From Moraxellaceae bacterium (lineage in GTDB: Bacteria; Pseudomonadota; Gammaproteobacteria; Pseudomonadales; UBA3067): a DNA stretch of 8,949 bases. The stretch spans positions 6,150 through 15,098 of the forward strand of contig NVTH01000001.1 of assembly GCA_002401525.1 (NCBI GenBank), read 5' to 3'. Below the pieces are notes generated by a model that worked only from the letters and a program-made list of their open reading frames with translations, ran no database searches and was not told where the DNA came from. Below are positions 1 to 6,376 of the stretch, piece by piece (the stretch's first letter is position 1; every line of letters begins with the position of its first letter). The position numbers and the translations under genes were made by a program.

Positions 1-1
1 C

Positions 2-1321
2 TCGAACGGCAAAGAAGCCTCCATCAAGATCGATTCCAATCCACCTGACTTAGTCATATTAGAAATTAATTTGACTGATGTAGCTGATTATAAAATATTT
101 AGCAAATTAGTAAAAATCAATTCTAACCCACAAATAATTATCACTAACACAAAACATTCTCTTTCCATCGCTACCACTGTTTTACGGCAAGGTGCATTGG
201 ATTATATCGAAAAACCCCTTTCTCAGCGCAGACTCAAAGACACTATTAGCGAGGCACTCTCAAGGCAATCGATTAATTCCGCGCTAAAGCGCTACCAATC
301 TAGAATCTATCGTGGTGGCTACGGCAGTTTTATCGGCGAATCTCCGGCCATGCGAAAAATATACCTGTTAATAAAAAGCGCATCCACCACTAAAGCCAGC
401 GTGTTTATCAGTGGTGAAAGCGGAACAGGGAAAGAAGTGTGTGCAGAAATGATTCATCGCTTAAGCCGCCGTAGCGAAAAAAAAATTGTCGCTTTAAACT
501 GCGCCGCCATTCCCAAAGATTTGATTGAAAGTGAAGTTTTTGGGCATGTTAAAGGCGCTTTCACTGGAGCGGTTTCAAATCGTGATGGCGCCGCTACAGC
601 GGCCAATGATGGCACCCTCTTTCTCGATGAAATTGGCGAAATGAATTTGGATTTACAAAGTAAATTACTCCGCTTCATTCAACTGCAGAAATTTCAAAAA
701 GTAGGTTCCACTCAATTAGAAGAAGTAGACGTTCGATTTATAAGCGCGACCAATCGAGATCCTATTCAGCAAATCAAGGAAGGGCTATTCCGAGAAGATT
801 TATACTACCGATTGAATGTCATTAACATTCATCTACCGCCATTGAGGGAACGAGGCAAAGACATACTTTTGCTTGCCAATCGATTTCTCGCTGAATACAA
901 CAAACAGGAAAACAAACATTTCCACAAATTTACGCCAGAAGCCGAAAGTCTGTTATTGGCCTATTATTGGCCAGGGAATATTCGAGAATTGCAAAATGTA
1001 ATTCTTAATATTGTTGTACTTCAAAATGGCACTCGCGTGCTGCCTTCGATGTTACCGCCTTCATTGCTTGAAGCCCTTGATCCCAAAAGCACCTTTTATA
1101 AATCCATTCCCAAGCCCATCGAAAACCAAGATGCCTTTGATGAATTTAATTCAGAGCCAGGTTCGGTCACCATGACGGTGAATGACATTATCTCACTGGC
1201 AGATCTGGAACATCAGGCCATTGAAAAAGCGATTAATTTATGCGATGGAAATATCGTTCAAGCGGCCAAATATCTCGGCGTAAGTCCTTCAACGTTATAC
1301 CGCAAACGAAACGACAAATAA
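2..1321 (+). CDS. LuxO-like sigma-54-dependent response regulator (5' end outside window)
   Basis: The reading frame is open to the left edge, so the start and first part of the receiver domain are missing. Domain order is receiver (to about 280), AAA+ sigma-54 activator domain, then Fis-type helix-turn-helix. Visible motifs, counting the Leu codon at 71 as residue 1: Walker A GESGTGKE (115-122), GAFTGA sigma-54 contact loop (162-167), Walker B with LDEIGEM (185-191), sensor I ATNRD (226-230), arginine-finger segment FREDLYYRL (240-248), WPGNIREL (300-307), and a C-terminal HTH ending SPSTLYRK (405-412). From memory, the AAA+ and HTH segments follow Vibrio LuxO closely. LuxO family members activate sigma-54 promoters, in Vibrio those of the Qrr quorum-sensing sRNAs. 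The receiver is odd: the expected phospho-acceptor Asp in the 'PDLVxLD' strand is Glu (codon 62-64), while the switch Thr and the Lys-Pro pair remain. No histidine kinase or LuxU-type partner is in the window. The family is confident; true LuxO orthology is not proven. Confidence 0.9.
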   Translation, partial: SNGKEASIKIDSNPPDLVILEINLTDVADYKIFSKLVKINSNPQIIITNTKHSLSIATTVLRQGALDYIEKPLSQRRLKDTISEALSRQSINSALKRYQSRIYRGGYGSFIGESPAMRKIYLLIKSASTTKASVFISGESGTGKEVCAEMIHRLSRRSEKKIVALNCAAIPKDLIESEVFGHVKGAFTGAVSNRDGAATAANDGTLFLDEIGEMNLDLQSKLLRFIQLQKFQKVGSTQLEEVDVRFISATNRDPIQQIKEGLFREDLYYRLNVINIHLPPLRERGKDILLLANRFLAEYNKQENKHFHKFTPEAESLLLAYYWPGNIRELQNVILNIVVLQNGTRVLPSMLPPSLLEALDPKSTFYKSIPKPIENQDAFDEFNSEPGSVTMTVNDIISLADLEHQAIEKAINLCDGNIVQAAKYLGVSPSTLYRKRNDK

Positions 1322-1340
1322 TCCAAAACCATTCGAATAC

Positions 1341-1390
1341 AAATTCAAATTCAAAGCAAATTCAAAGCAAATTCAAAGCAAATTCAAATC
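1341..1390. repeat. 11-bp tandem repeat (4 units plus a half unit)
   Basis: The unit AAATTCAAAGC occurs at 1347-1357, 1358-1368 and 1369-1379. A fourth copy at 1380-1390 has one change (G to T), and a six-base partial copy precedes the array at 1341-1346. It lies just after the stop of the LuxO-like gene in the gap between two convergent genes. The 11-bp period is close to one helical turn, so the A-runs are roughly in phase. It may be a slipped-strand expansion, intrinsically bent DNA, or a binding array; the sequence does not decide. Confidence 0.9.
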
Positions 1391-1424
1391 ATGCATCATT
1401 GAATATATTTAGAGCTGCCCATTA

Positions 1425-1457
1425 ATTAACAGGCTTCAGCTTAAATTAACAGGCTTC
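1425..1457. repeat. 13-bp direct repeat at the acyltransferase 3' end
   Basis: ATTAACAGGCTTC occurs at 1425-1437 and again at 1445-1457, a 20-bp period. The second copy contains the stop codon and last three codons (Glu-Ala-Cys) of the minus-strand acyltransferase gene; the first lies just beyond the stop. It looks like a small duplication of the gene end. Confidence 0.8.
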
Positions 1458-2651
1458 GACAATAGCAGCGATTTTATGGGTGAATTTTTCCAGCCGCCCC
1501 TCATTTGCCAATAGCTCAGGCATTCCCACCACCATTTCTACACCGTCAGCAACTGGCGATAAACTGATAAAAAACGGTAAAAGTTTTGACGCAGGCGGTA
1601 TTCCGAAGAGAGTTTCCGCTGTAAAACCAGCAGCACTGTAATCATCCAAATTAATTCTATTCACTTTAGAGACAGTCCCCAAACGCATATACTTCCCCTC
1701 ATCATGCAGCTGAAGAATTGCTTTGTCTTTCATGCCATGAAATTTCGTGGGTAACCACCGAGCTAAAAACACCAGCAACGGCGAGGGACGAGCGAGTTCT
1801 TTATTTATTTTCAGTGACGCCTTTATCTGTCGCGTCACATCAAGCACTGAACTTTGGCGCGAGACATTCACGTCAATAGCGCCCGAACAATTGGCGGTGG
1901 TACACGTAGTCAGGGGAAGGTGGCGACGCAAATCAACGGTTAAGCGAATCCTCGCTTCATTAGACTCATCCTCATTGCCATTCATCTCGTCCGCCGCCTG
2001 TTTAATGGCAAGCATGACTCTAGGCAACAACTTAAATTCAGACGCCTTTATTTTTCTTCGGCACCATTGCTGGCGCATCGAAGTGCCTACTGCAGCACCG
2101 GTAGGTGAATCGTCATCCCGAGAAACAGGTTGAATTTTCGGACTCTCCACTCGATCTAAAAAATCAACGTCACATAAGGTTGAATTCGACCCAATGGGCT
2201 CACCGCCCTTTAGCGCGATAAAAATATCTCGTACGATATAACGAATTGAAGTGGCATCCCCCACGCCGTGATGAAGACGAAAAACAACGCGCAATTTATC
2301 TGATTTAATCAGCAGCACTTCAAATACTTTTCCCGTATCAGGGGAAAGTTTTCCACGTAAAAAATCGGCGTTTTCAGGGCCCTTACCATCCCAAAGAGAA
2401 TCTTCAATCAACGTCACCGGGATTTCGAAATCGTCTACGCACCACTGCGAAAACCCTGATCGACCTTTTTTTATTAGTCTAACGCCAGGATGCACCGCAG
2501 CGGCCTTTTTGATCGCGCGCTTCCATTGAGGAAGATCGAACTCACCATAGCCCTCTGCCACTGCACAGAGGACCAACGGCTGTTCGTTATACCTATCATG
2601 AAAAAGATAGGATCGCTCCACCGGCGATATTTTGCGATATTTTGTTGCCAC
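1446..2651 (-). CDS. Condensation-domain-like acyltransferase
   Basis: The 401-residue product has features of the CoA-dependent acyltransferase / NRPS condensation superfamily. There is an N-terminal 'ISPVERSYLF' segment like the start of condensation domains, the catalytic-type motif HHGVGD (127-132, HHxxxD pattern), and a later VDLRRHLP segment (239-246) resembling the conserved Arg motif of alcohol acyltransferase and PapA5-type members. Family enzymes transfer acyl groups from CoA or a carrier protein to an alcohol or amine; the second His is the usual base. The substrate cannot be told. No signal peptide is evident. The start is GTG at 2651, supported by GAGGA at 2661-2665 nine bases upstream. 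It follows ftsX on the same strand, but a terminator lies between, so it is probably transcribed separately. No carrier protein or adenylation gene is nearby. A WS/DGAT-like wax or lipid acyltransferase is a less likely alternative. Confidence 0.75.
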   Translation of the reverse strand: MATKYRKISPVERSYLFHDRYNEQPLVLCAVAEGYGEFDLPQWKRAIKKAAAVHPGVRLIKKGRSGFSQWCVDDFEIPVTLIEDSLWDGKGPENADFLRGKLSPDTGKVFEVLLIKSDKLRVVFRLHHGVGDATSIRYIVRDIFIALKGGEPIGSNSTLCDVDFLDRVESPKIQPVSRDDDSPTGAAVGTSMRQQWCRRKIKASEFKLLPRVMLAIKQAADEMNGNEDESNEARIRLTVDLRRHLPLTTCTTANCSGAIDVNVSRQSSVLDVTRQIKASLKINKELARPSPLLVFLARWLPTKFHGMKDKAILQLHDEGKYMRLGTVSKVNRINLDDYSAAGFTAETLFGIPPASKLLPFFISLSPVADGVEMVVGMPELLANEGRLEKFTHKIAAIVEAC

Positions 2652-2748
2652 AGAATGGAATCCTCAATTGAAATATCTGGGTCGATAGCCACTCAATTAG
2701 AAAACTAACAAGCTCATCAATCTGATTTACACTACAGAAAGAATCACT

Positions 2749-2794
2749 AAAAAAAGCGTTATTGCCGCGCTGGAAAAAGTGCTCGCCCGGAGCA
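2749..2794 (-). terminator. Double intrinsic terminator after ftsX
   Basis: Read on the minus strand, TGCTC-CGGGC-GAGCA (2794-2780) is followed by C and five T (2778-2774). A second short stem, AGCG/CGCT with a nine-base loop (2771-2755), is followed by a run of seven T ending at 2749. The stems are short (5 and 4 bp), but each leads directly into a T-run, as in factor-independent terminators. The site is about 60 bases beyond the ftsX stop and would separate ftsYEX from the acyltransferase. Confidence 0.5.
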
Positions 2795-2851
2795 TAACTT
2801 CTTTAATTTGGATAAACATCGATCTAATTAACACATCGAATATTTACCGTA

Positions 2852-3847
2852 TCACGGTTTAGGCGCAAAAAACTCATAGCCAGCAAGATGCCTTTCAACG
2901 GCAATCCATGCCCCACTTAAGCCCAGCGATACTGATGCCATCAATATAAATAGCACCGATTGAAAATCCATGCCCTGTATCAAGTATTGGCTTTGATACT
3001 GATTTGCCAAGTCCGTTACCGAAGCCTGTAAACTTAACAATAACAATTCCACTGAAAATATTGCAAATACCCCCCCAGCAAGCCCAAACCAAGCACCAAT
3101 ATAAAGAAATGGCCTGCGAATAAAACTGTTCGTAGCGCCTACTAACTGGTGTATTTCAATCTCGTTCTTTTTATTTTCAATTGCCAGCCGAATTGTATTG
3201 ATCACCACTAAAAACACTGCCAAGGCCAAACCCACAGCCAACGCAATCACAATGCTTTTCGCCAAATTCACTATGCTCTGTAACTTACGAACCCATTCAG
3301 CGTCCAACTGAGCAAACTGAACTTCATCCCACTGAATGACTTGCTGTTTTAAATGCTCCGCCACATCAAGCGCTGGAGAATCCAAATAAACCACGATCAC
3401 CGAGGGTAATGGATTCTCATCAAACTCTTCTAACAATTCCGTATACCCAGAAACCGCCTCGAACTCAATCAATGCATCTTCTTTAGAAATGTACTCGACA
3501 CGACTGATATGCGCTTGCTGCTCAATTTTCGCAAGTAAATTTTGTGCTTGAGATGGATCCACAGAGTCTTTTAGAAAGAGGGAGATTTGCGCGTTGCCGT
3601 CCCAGTTTTTGGCCACTTGCTGGACATTGGCCAGCAACACATAAAGCCCACTGGGCAGTGCAATGGCCACCGCCACAACTGCTACGGTCATTAGCGTCGA
3701 CAATGGCGTACTCCATAGCCGGTCCAAAGTATCGCTGAGGACCGCTCGATGTTGAGCAAAATAAGCCGCTATATTATCTCGCCAAAACACCTGCCGATTA
3801 CTGGCCCCTCTTTTCGGCGGCCGGCTCTCCATATTATTCCGACCCAT
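2852..3847 (-). CDS. ftsX: Cell division protein FtsX
   Basis: FtsX is the membrane subunit of the FtsEX ABC-type complex, which sits at the septum and activates peptidoglycan hydrolases through periplasmic adaptors. The 331-residue sequence has the FtsX plan: a basic cytoplasmic N-terminus, a membrane segment at about 51-74, a large periplasmic domain at about 75-195, then three membrane segments at about 196-218, 247-272 and 296-316. The conserved cytoplasmic stretch NEIEIHQLVGATNSFIRRPF (228-247) lies between spans two and three. Length is typical for gammaproteobacteria. Its ATG overlaps the ftsE stop by one base (TAATG), which suggests coupled translation. An alternative in-frame ATG lies five codons later. 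The gene that commonly follows ftsX in related bacteria, rpoH, is absent here. Confidence 0.95.
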   Translation of the reverse strand: MGRNNMESRPPKRGASNRQVFWRDNIAAYFAQHRAVLSDTLDRLWSTPLSTLMTVAVVAVAIALPSGLYVLLANVQQVAKNWDGNAQISLFLKDSVDPSQAQNLLAKIEQQAHISRVEYISKEDALIEFEAVSGYTELLEEFDENPLPSVIVVYLDSPALDVAEHLKQQVIQWDEVQFAQLDAEWVRKLQSIVNLAKSIVIALAVGLALAVFLVVINTIRLAIENKKNEIEIHQLVGATNSFIRRPFLYIGAWFGLAGGVFAIFSVELLLLSLQASVTDLANQYQSQYLIQGMDFQSVLFILMASVSLGLSGAWIAVERHLAGYEFFAPKP

Positions 3848-4512
3848 TATCCTAACGCCCCACTCAAAAGCCGGCCCTTATCCAGCGCCAATTGCCGATG
3901 CTTGTAGCGTTCGATCAACGCCAAGTCGTGACTCGCAATAAGCACCGCGACGCCGACTCGGCTGAATTGCATAAAAAGATCCATGGTATCAGCGGATAAG
4001 TCAGGGTCTAAGTTGCCGGTAGGTTCATCCGCAAGCAAAATTGAGGGCTTATTCACCACCGCTCGAGCAATACCCACCCGCTGCTGCTCCCCCCCTGACA
4101 AATTAATAGGGTTTAATTTTTCTTTCGACAGCAGTCCCACTTTGTCTAACGCAGCCCGCACCCGTCGGCCAATTTCTTTCGGTTGATAACCCGACACCAC
4201 TAACGGCAGCGCGACGTTATCGAACACGCTGCGATCAAATAATAATTGGTGATTTTGATGCACCATACCGATTTGGCGCCGATAAAGAGGCACGTGACGG
4301 CGCTTAATATGGGCCACATTTTGCTTGTTAACAATCACTGAGCCTTGGCTAGGTTTCTCAAGCAACATGATTAATTTAAGCAGCGTACTTTTACCGGCAC
4401 CCGAATTCCCGGTAAGGAAAGCGATTTGCCCCGGCTCTATGGCAAAGCTCACTTGGCTCAATGCCTGATGACCATTGGGGTATTTTTTAGTCACCTGATC
4501 AAACTGGATCAT
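3847..4512 (-). CDS. ftsE: Cell division ATP-binding protein FtsE
   Basis: FtsE is the cytoplasmic ATPase partner of FtsX. All ABC ATPase elements are visible: Walker A GNSGAGKST (35-43), Q-loop Gln86 (HQNH), signature LSGGEQQR (138-145), Walker B ILLADEP (158-164) followed by TGNLDP, and the switch His195 in ASHD. The 221-residue length is normal for FtsE, and the position between ftsY and ftsX separates it from LolD-type ATPases with similar motifs. It starts 68 bases after the ftsY stop. No convincing Shine-Dalgarno sequence precedes the ATG; the 18 bases before it are A/T-rich with no purine-rich anti-16S match. Translation may therefore depend on read-on from ftsY or on an unstructured leader. 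The stop overlaps the ftsX start. Confidence 0.96.
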   Translation of the reverse strand: MIQFDQVTKKYPNGHQALSQVSFAIEPGQIAFLTGNSGAGKSTLLKLIMLLEKPSQGSVIVNKQNVAHIKRRHVPLYRRQIGMVHQNHQLLFDRSVFDNVALPLVVSGYQPKEIGRRVRAALDKVGLLSKEKLNPINLSGGEQQRVGIARAVVNKPSILLADEPTGNLDPDLSADTMDLFMQFSRVGVAVLIASHDLALIERYKHRQLALDKGRLLSGALG

Positions 4513-4580
4513 AATTGAAAAATGAATTGCTTAAAGGTTGCAGAAAATGTCGAGTGAATTAGAGTGATTCAGCTTCAACA

Positions 4581-5786
4581 TCAAGTATCGCCAAATAATG
4601 CTTCAACAAATGGCTTCGCCTCAAAAGGCCGAAGGTCTTCTAACTGTTCCCCAACACCAATATAACGGATTGGAAGCTCCATTTTTTCTGCGATGGCGAA
4701 AATAACCCCGCCCTTTGCCGTACCGTCTAATTTAGTCAAGGCAAGGCCCGTCAGCCCCACCGAAGCGTGAAACTGTTCCGCTTGGCTCAACGCATTTTGT
4801 CCAGTGCCTGAATCAAGCACTAACAATGTTTCGTGAGGTGCCTGCGGGTCCAATTTAGACAACACTCGCTTGACCTTTTTAAGCTCTTCCATGAGGTTGC
4901 TTTTAGTATGCAGCCGGCCCGCCGTATCCGCGATTAGCACGTCCGCTTCGCGCGCTTGAGCCGCTTGTAATGCATCATAAATAACAGAGGCACTGTCCGC
5001 ACCCGTATGTTGAGCCACTACCGTCACGTCGTTCCGCTCCCCCCAGACTTGAAGCTGCTCAACCGCAGCAGCGCGGTAGGTATCCCCAGCGGCAAGCATC
5101 ACACTCTTGCCTTCGCGTTTTAAATGTCGCGCGATCTTGCCAATGGTGGTGGTTTTCCCTACACCATTAACTCCCACCACCAGGATTACGTAGGGCTTGA
5201 CGCTACCATCAATCTCTAAGGGGCCCTCCCGAGGGATCAATAATTTCTGCAACTCACGCTGCAATGCTTTATAAAGCGCCTTCGAATTCAATAATTCCCG
5301 GCGCCCAATTTTTTCAGTTAGATTGGCGACGATTGAGCGCGTGGCATCCACGCCCACATCAGCCATAATGAGCTGCATCTCGATTTCCTCGAGAATTTCA
5401 TCATCAATGACTTTCTCTCCCAACAGGAGATTCCCTAGCCCTTCCGTAAATCCAGCGCGGGTCTTCCCCAGCCCTTTCCGCATTCGCGAAAAAAATCCGC
5501 TGGAATCAGGCTCATCCACTGCGACGCCAATGGGTTCATCAGCTTCAGAAGGAGAATTGGGGGGAGCAGCCGCTGAGGTTGAAGCAGCGATTTGGTCAGC
5601 CTCTTGCCCTGCAGCCTTCGCTGACGCATCCGAGCTTGTTGTGCTTGGCGCGTTCGATCCAACTTCGTCAGCCTCAACATTCTGATCGGCACTGCCATTT
5701 GATTCTGCACCGCTATCAGGCGCATCGGCCACCGCAGTCGATTTGTCGTCCTGTTTCTTTTTCTTTCGCCTTCCAAAACCCAACAT
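4581..5786 (-). CDS. ftsY: Signal recognition particle receptor FtsY
   Basis: FtsY is the SRP receptor GTPase that docks ribosome-SRP complexes at the inner membrane. Numbering from ATG 5786: a basic start MLGFGRRKKKK (1-11); an acidic, Ala/Ser-rich low-complexity A domain (about 12-100); an N domain (about 100-185); and a G domain with P-loop GVNGVGKTTT (205-214), DTYRAAAVEQL (235-245), DTAGR (287-291), TKLDGTAKGG (351-360) and a C-terminal GVGEQLEDLRPF motif. The 'LDSGTGQNA' segment is the family DxxTGQ motif. I chose ATG 5786 over an in-frame GTG at 5798. The N-terminus then matches typical FtsY starts, GGTGG lies eight bases upstream, and a promoter predicted upstream would start transcription at about 5799. 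The product is 401 residues. It leads the ftsYEX operon. Confidence 0.96.
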   Translation of the reverse strand: MLGFGRRKKKKQDDKSTAVADAPDSGAESNGSADQNVEADEVGSNAPSTTSSDASAKAAGQEADQIAASTSAAAPPNSPSEADEPIGVAVDEPDSSGFFSRMRKGLGKTRAGFTEGLGNLLLGEKVIDDEILEEIEMQLIMADVGVDATRSIVANLTEKIGRRELLNSKALYKALQRELQKLLIPREGPLEIDGSVKPYVILVVGVNGVGKTTTIGKIARHLKREGKSVMLAAGDTYRAAAVEQLQVWGERNDVTVVAQHTGADSASVIYDALQAAQAREADVLIADTAGRLHTKSNLMEELKKVKRVLSKLDPQAPHETLLVLDSGTGQNALSQAEQFHASVGLTGLALTKLDGTAKGGVIFAIAEKMELPIRYIGVGEQLEDLRPFEAKPFVEALFGDT

Positions 5787-5805
5787 GGAATTTGCCACCC
5801 AAGCT

Positions 5806-5834
5806 ACAATAATTTTTACGATCTAAGATTTCAA
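5806..5834 (-). promoter_or_regulatory. Candidate sigma-70 promoter for ftsYEX
   Basis: On the minus strand TTGAAA (5834-5829) and TATTGT (5811-5806) are separated by 17 bases, giving 5/6 and 4/6 matches to the -35 and -10 consensus. Transcription would begin near 5799, about a dozen bases before the chosen ftsY ATG. This is by eye only. Confidence 0.4.
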
Positions 5835-6014
5835 ACTACAATGATTAATAGTCCAATTTAACTCAGCATCCTAACATTCTTACCGGCCTTGCGATACGCG
5901 ACAATAAATTATCGTTTCTGCAGCGCCACTTAAAAATAGCACTATTCCCATCACCCGGGAAAGAAAATCGGCCCTATCCTCAAACGACTTGCTCATCCTT
6001 CAAAAGGAGCCATG

Positions 6015-6173
6015 ATGACCACCCAAACTGATTCTAGCCCCAAAACGCTTCGACGCACTAAAGCCCCAACCCCTAAGCCAATTCAAAAACGATTCAGTCG
6101 TAAGGCGCTTAATATAATCATCATCACCACTTCTTTACTGATTGTACTTTTCTCTAATCTTCCCGCAGGTTAA
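6015..6173 (+). CDS. Small basic single-span membrane protein
   Basis: This 52-codon ORF has a strong ribosome binding site, AAAAGGAG at 6002-6009. Two adjacent ATG codons lie at 6012 and 6015. The second is preferred because it sits five bases from the AGGAG core, while the first has only two. The product has a Thr/Pro/Lys/Arg-rich N-terminal half (about 1-31, strongly basic) and one hydrophobic segment (about 32-48, ALNIIIITTSLLIVLF), ending Asn-Leu-Pro-Ala-Gly. By the positive-inside rule the N-terminus would face the cytoplasm. It lies between divergent ftsY and rsmD, on the rsmD strand, and a 9-bp hairpin begins at the base after its stop. I do not recognise a family. The case for a real gene rests on the binding site, the composition and the hairpin. 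Confidence 0.6.
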   Translation: MTTQTDSSPKTLRRTKAPTPKPIQKRFSRKALNIIIITTSLLIVLFSNLPAG

Positions 6174-6199
6174 TGCAGCGCTCAGGGATTAGCGCTGCA
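6174..6199 (+). terminator. 9-bp hairpin directly after the small ORF
   Basis: TGCAGCGCT (6174-6182) and AGCGCTGCA (6191-6199) form a perfect GC-rich inverted repeat around an eight-base loop, starting at the first base after the TAA. No T-run follows on the plus strand, so it is not a canonical intrinsic terminator. It could act with Rho, protect the 3' end, or be a protein site. Confidence 0.4.
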
Positions 6200-6291
6200 G
6201 CTCGAAATTTCACGAGAGATAAAAGTTAAACCTTTTGTACATCAATTTCTTAGCATAGCCTAGGCGGACTTTCTAAGCGTTCAGAATGAAA

Positions 6292-6319
6292 TTGCCTTGC
6301 TTCAGCTAAGCAATAAAAT
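6292..6319 (+). promoter_or_regulatory. Candidate sigma-70 promoter for rsmD
   Basis: TTGCCT (6292-6297) and TAAAAT (6314-6319) have a 16-base spacer. The spacer holds a 6-bp inverted repeat, TTGCTT (6297-6302) / AAGCAA (6308-6313). The predicted start, near 6326, falls inside the left arm of a larger inverted repeat. Called by eye. Confidence 0.4.
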
Positions 6320-6357
6320 GGTAGAATTAAAGCGCTTCCGCCCACTAAATTCTACCA
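6319..6357. repeat. 10-bp perfect inverted repeat in the rsmD promoter/leader
   Basis: TGGTAGAATT (6319-6328) and AATTCTACCA (6348-6357) are exact reverse complements with a 19-base gap, ending 19 bases before the rsmD ATG. The left arm overlaps the last base of the predicted -10 and the likely start site. This fits a DNA-level operator better than an RNA hairpin. Confidence 0.6.
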
Positions 6358-6376
6358 ACCTCTAAGTTTTATCAAA

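Noticed and set aside
71..73. TTG at 71 as the start of the sigma-54 regulator
   Set aside because: The frame is open upstream and encodes receiver-domain sequence to the window edge; starting here would delete the phospho-acceptor strand.
609..625. Sigma-54 promoter-like TGGCACCCTCTTTCT
   Set aside because: It lies within the Walker B coding region and lacks the GC of the -12 element; it is explained by codons for Gly-Thr-Leu-Phe-Leu.
1341..1390. CRISPR array
   Set aside because: The units are 11 bp, directly abutting, with no spacers and no cas genes nearby.
1747..2133. 128-codon plus-strand open frame inside the acyltransferase gene
   Set aside because: It is antisense to a gene with recognisable motifs, has no ribosome binding site and shows no domain-like sequence.
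5323..5685. 120-codon plus-strand open frame opposite ftsY
   Set aside because: It is an antisense shadow of the low-complexity Ala/Ser/Glu-rich A domain of FtsY, whose composition removes stops from the other strand.
5796..5798. GTG at 5798 as the ftsY start
   Set aside because: It has no Shine-Dalgarno sequence and coincides with the predicted transcription start; ATG 5786 gives a typical FtsY N-terminus with an upstream GGTGG.
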